In this document: piece by piece, positions 61,405 through 64,000 of the stretch
Layout: each line of letters begins with the position of its first letter
Numbering within the stretch: position 1 is the stretch's first letter
Origin: an uncultured Collinsella sp.
Lineage (GTDB): Bacteria > Actinomycetota > Coriobacteriia > Coriobacteriales > Coriobacteriaceae
DNA: 64,000 nucleotides
Direction of reading: 5' to 3'
Assembly: GCA_900755685.1 (NCBI GenBank)
Contig: CAAEHI010000052.1
Location: 1-64,000, forward strand
The notes under the pieces: generated by a model
Database searches by the model: none
Told to the model about the DNA's origin: nothing
Seen by the model: the letters and a program-made list of their open reading frames with translations, nothing else
Position numbers and translations under genes: made by a program

Positions 61405-62715
61405 ATGAGCCAGTTCATCAACAACCCCGAGCACACCTTTGGTTTCGATACCCTGCAGCTTCACGTTGGCCAGGAGAGCGCCGATCCCGCATCCGACTCC
61501 CGCGCCGTGCCTATCTACCAGACCACGAGCTATGTGTTCCGCAACTCCCAGCACGCCGCCGATCGCTTTGGTCTTGCCGACGCCGGTAACATCTACGGCC
61601 GTCTGACCAACTCCACCCAGGGCGTCTTCGAGGACCGTATCGCCGCACTCGAGGGCGGTGTGGCAGGTCTTGCCGTCGCCTCCGGTGCTGCTGCCATCAC
61701 CTATACCCTGCAGGCTCTTGCCCAGGCCGGTGACCACGTGGTGGCTCAGAAGACCATCTACGGTGGCTCCTACAACCTGCTGGAGCATACGCTCTCCCAG
61801 TTTGGCGTCGAGACCACCTTCGTCGATGCCCACGACCTGGACGAGGTCGAGGGCGCCATCAAGGACAACACCACGGTCATCTACCTCGAGACGCTCGGCA
61901 ACCCCAATTCTGACATCCCCAATATCGACGCCATCTCCGAGATCGCCAAGAAGCACGGTTTACCGGTTGTCGTCGACAACACCTTCGGCACCCCGTATCT
62001 GTTCCGTCCGCTGGAGCATGGTGCCAACATCGTCGTCCACTCCGCAACTAAGTTCATTGGCGGCCACGGCACCTCGCTGGGCGGCGTGATTGTCGATGGC
62101 GGCAACTTTGACTGGAAGGCGAGCGGCAAGTATGCGCAGATCGCCGAGCCCAACCCCTCCTACCATGGCGTCTCGTTTGCCGAGGCTGCCGGTCCCGCCG
62201 CCTTCGCGACCTATGTCCGCGCTATCTTGCTGCGTGACGAGGGCGCCTGCATCAGCCCGTTCAACGCCTGGGTCCTGCTCCAGGGCACCGAGACTCTGTC
62301 GCTGCGCGTTGACCGTCATGTCGAGAACACCAAGAAGGTCGTTGAGTTCTTGACCGGTGACGGCCATGTTGCCAAGGTGAACCACCCGAGCCTGTCTGAG
62401 CACCCCGATCACGAGCTCTATCAGAAGTACTTCCCCAACGGTGGTGCCTCGATCTTTACCTTTGAGATTAAGGGTGGCCAGGAGGCAGCTTGGAAGTTCA
62501 TCGATCATCTGCAGGTCTTCTCACTGCTCGCCAACGTGGCCGACGTCAAGTCGCTCGTCGTGCACCCGGCTACCACCACGCACTCCCAGCTCTCTGCCGA
62601 GGAGCTCGCCGAGCAGAACATCACGCCCTCCACGATCCGTCTTTCCATCGGTACCGAGAACGCCGAGGATATCATTTGGGATCTTAAGCAGGCTTTCGCC
62701 GCGCTGGACGAGTAA
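61405..62715 (+). CDS. metY: O-acetylhomoserine sulfhydrylase (aminocarboxypropyltransferase)
   Basis: A PLP enzyme that makes homocysteine from O-acetylhomoserine and sulfide. The 436-residue protein has DTLQLHVGQE, IYQTTSYVF, IYGRLTNSTQ, ETLGNPNSDIPNI, VVDNTFGTPYLFRP and the PLP Lys216 in HSATKFIGGHGTSLGG. The MetY subgroup is indicated by the length and by the insertion with FPNGGASIFTFEIKGG. AAGGAG precedes ATG. It lies behind a strong promoter, a leader peptide and a probable LysR operator. Confidence 0.95.
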   Translation: MSQFINNPEHTFGFDTLQLHVGQESADPASDSRAVPIYQTTSYVFRNSQHAADRFGLADAGNIYGRLTNSTQGVFEDRIAALEGGVAGLAVASGAAAITYTLQALAQAGDHVVAQKTIYGGSYNLLEHTLSQFGVETTFVDAHDLDEVEGAIKDNTTVIYLETLGNPNSDIPNIDAISEIAKKHGLPVVVDNTFGTPYLFRPLEHGANIVVHSATKFIGGHGTSLGGVIVDGGNFDWKASGKYAQIAEPNPSYHGVSFAEAAGPAAFATYVRAILLRDEGACISPFNAWVLLQGTETLSLRVDRHVENTKKVVEFLTGDGHVAKVNHPSLSEHPDHELYQKYFPNGGASIFTFEIKGGQEAAWKFIDHLQVFSLLANVADVKSLVVHPATTTHSQLSAEELAEQNITPSTIRLSIGTENAEDIIWDLKQAFAALDE

Positions 62716-62777
62716 GGCGACTTGTGCAAGGACCCCTTGCGACTCGATAGGTATAACTGCATAAAATGCCTGCTCAA

Positions 62778-62816
62778 GGCGCCTGTGCGAACAATGGTTG
62801 CACAGGCGCCTTTTTT
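62778..62816 (+). terminator. Terminator after metY
   Basis: GGCGCCTGTGC (62778-62788) pairs perfectly with GCACAGGCGCC (62800-62810), followed by six Ts. Confidence 0.92.
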
Positions 62817-63027
62817 GCATAGAGAGGGCGCAAAAACAGGGTTTTTGACACGCTTTATGCATTCGAGTTGTGGAAAACTCCTGTTGAGAGGATGTGAGTT
62901 TTACGCAATTGACGTGCGCCTTTTGAGTAAAACCGCAGGTCGCGATTTGCTCGGGGTACTATGCAGCGCGATCGAATCACACGCAGCTCAAACGCAGCAA
63001 AAACGCACTACGGAGGTTTCCAGCTAC
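62817..63027. promoter_or_regulatory. Upstream region of the secreted-protein gene
   Basis: A perfect -35 hexamer TTGACA lies at 62845-62850, but no good -10 follows at 16-18 bp. A second possible -35, TTGACG, lies near 62909. No gene is seen; CGGAGG at 63011-63016 is the RBS of the next gene. Confidence 0.35.
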
Positions 63028-63801
63028 ATGAGGATCGATTCACGAAAATCGAAAGCCGCCGCCCTTTCCGCCGCTCTGACCGTGGCACTTTTGGCGGGCG
63101 CCGGTGCAACTGATGCCCACGCCGCAACACTGTCCGATACGGTTGGATCTACGCCGTCCGAGACGACGCTGGTACAGCCCGTTGACTATCGCGGCGATGG
63201 TTATGGTTCCATGCAGGAGTGGAACGCCTCGATGGAGGCCAAGCGCGATTCCCTGGAGATGCGCGCTCAGATTATCATGAACATGTACGGTGACTATGCC
63301 ACGGATGACGAGCGCACTGTGCTGCAGGGTTGTATCGACGGCGCGGGTAGCCTGTTGACGATGGGGGAGGTCGACGCCAAGTCGACCGAGCTCGATGAAC
63401 TGCGCACTGCGCTTGAGGATGCCAAGCGCGAAGCGCTCGAGGCTGCCGCCGAGGCGGAGGCTGCCGAGGTCGCCCAGGCTTCGTACTACAACGCCGGTTA
63501 CACTCCGTCCTACGCGTCTGCCGCGTCCTACGCGAACGGATCGGGCCTGACGCGCTCTGCGGGTGTCAATAACTACAACGGGCGCCGCGAGACCTATTAC
63601 AGCAGCAATGTGCTTTATCACTATCGCACGGGCGAATGGACTCAGGATTCTGAGGGCTTCTGGCGCGATTCCGACGGCTATTACGTTGTTGCCGCGGGCG
63701 ATATGGCCCAGGGCTCGACCTTTACGGGCTCCAAGGGTGATTGCAAGGTCTATGACTCCGGCTGCGCTGCCGGAACCACCGATTACTACACCGGTTGGTA
63801 A
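63028..63801 (+). CDS. Secreted protein of unknown function
   Basis: A 257-residue protein with a Sec signal peptide: basic RIDSRKSKAAA, a hydrophobic core, and likely cleavage after DAHA near residue 32. The mature part has a helical, probably coiled-coil section (about 70-145, rich in Ala/Glu: LRTALEDAKREALEAAAEAEAAE). A Tyr/Ser/Gly-rich tail contains YHYRTGEWTQDSEGFWRDSDGYYVVA and two late Cys that could form a disulfide. The tail resembles small surface or resuscitation-type modules, but I do not recognise a family. An in-frame upstream extension overlaps the metY terminator and is not coding. Confidence 0.75.
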   Translation: MRIDSRKSKAAALSAALTVALLAGAGATDAHAATLSDTVGSTPSETTLVQPVDYRGDGYGSMQEWNASMEAKRDSLEMRAQIIMNMYGDYATDDERTVLQGCIDGAGSLLTMGEVDAKSTELDELRTALEDAKREALEAAAEAEAAEVAQASYYNAGYTPSYASAASYANGSGLTRSAGVNNYNGRRETYYSSNVLYHYRTGEWTQDSEGFWRDSDGYYVVAAGDMAQGSTFTGSKGDCKVYDSGCAAGTTDYYTGW

Positions 63802-63987
63802 TTTTTCTGCATCACGGATATTTGGCGGACGGGCGTCTTTACCGAGCTTTAGGGCAACGTAAGGACGTCCGTTCTATGTATGCGTTTGAGTTAACAGAGC
63901 CCTTACCGTGGCGGTACGCTGGGCGTATGGATGCGGGGCACACTGGTTCTTGAGAAATAAGGTCTTTCTCTTGGAGGAAGTGGTCTT

Positions 63988-64000
63988 GTGAATGCTCGAG
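63988..64000 (+). CDS. Start of a gene running off the window
   Basis: GTG at 63988 is preceded by TTGGAGG with 10-nt spacing and begins M-N-A-R. Only four codons are present, so no product can be named. The 185 bp before it contain no other gene or clear terminator. Confidence 0.45.

Overview
This 64 kb window looks like a chromosomal segment of a high-GC, gut-type actinobacterium of the class Coriobacteriia, most likely Collinsella or a close relative. That placement is inferred from gene content and style (WhiA, an actinobacterial-type RapZ with Arg in the P-loop, an SBP-5 sialate locus, anaerobic class III ribonucleotide reductase, strongly C-ending codons in highly expressed genes); no rRNA is present to prove it. 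There are about 49 protein genes (one is only the first four codons of a gene running off the right end), one short leader peptide, six tRNA genes, many intrinsic terminators, and an unusual number of long intergenic palindromes. I see no phage, IS transposase, plasmid gene or CRISPR array.

Layout. 0-17 kb: housekeeping genes with all three UvrABC excision-repair genes (uvrB, uvrA, uvrC), coaE, a lytic transglycosylase, a minus-strand Mrp/flavoprotein operon, an LtaS-like membrane sulfatase, a YbaK-type deacylase and MurJ. 17.3-28.1 kb: a compact locus read here as sialic acid (N-acetylneuraminate) uptake and catabolism: SBP-5 lipoprotein, permease, permease-ATPase fusion, ATPase, an active CE7-like esterase plus a nucleophile-less sister, a NanA-like lyase, a ROK (NanK-like) kinase and NanE. 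It lies between uvrC and the rapZ-whiA pair. 30-35.3 kb: gap-pgk-tpiA-gpmI glycolysis block followed by secG. 35.5-41.5 kb: a five-gene oligopeptide ABC transporter. 41.5-48.1 kb: palindromic elements, six tRNA genes in three transcription units with near-identical promoter upstream elements, a PAS-GAF-PP2C phosphatase with a STAS-HATPase fusion (partner-switching module), and a GH13 glucosidase flanked by identical tRNA-Gly copies. 48.4-51.9 kb: nrdD-nrdG behind an NrdR-type promoter. 52-53.6 kb: folE, an HD-domain protein and folB. 53.6-64 kb: assorted metabolism (YgjP-like protease, M19 dipeptidase, SlyD-like PPIase with a UreE-like protein, HAD phosphatase, Fur/PerR, acylphosphatase, Gfo/Idh/MocA oxidoreductase, RNase HI) and a LysR regulator divergent from metY, with a cysteine-containing leader peptide in front of metY, then a secreted protein.

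How it fits together: the transported sialate would be de-O-acetylated by the esterase, cleaved to ManNAc plus pyruvate, phosphorylated, and epimerised to GlcNAc-6-P, feeding glycolysis encoded next door. The most unusual features are (i) a family of long palindromes at 41545, 41857, 50913 and 51228 that have unrelated outer arms but share a conserved junction sequence around an inner hairpin, (ii) the RBS-sequestering cysteine leader peptide in front of metY, (iii) the STAS-HATPase fusion, and (iv) a UreE-like protein beside SlyD with no urease in sight. All functional assignments come from reading motifs; no database search was possible.
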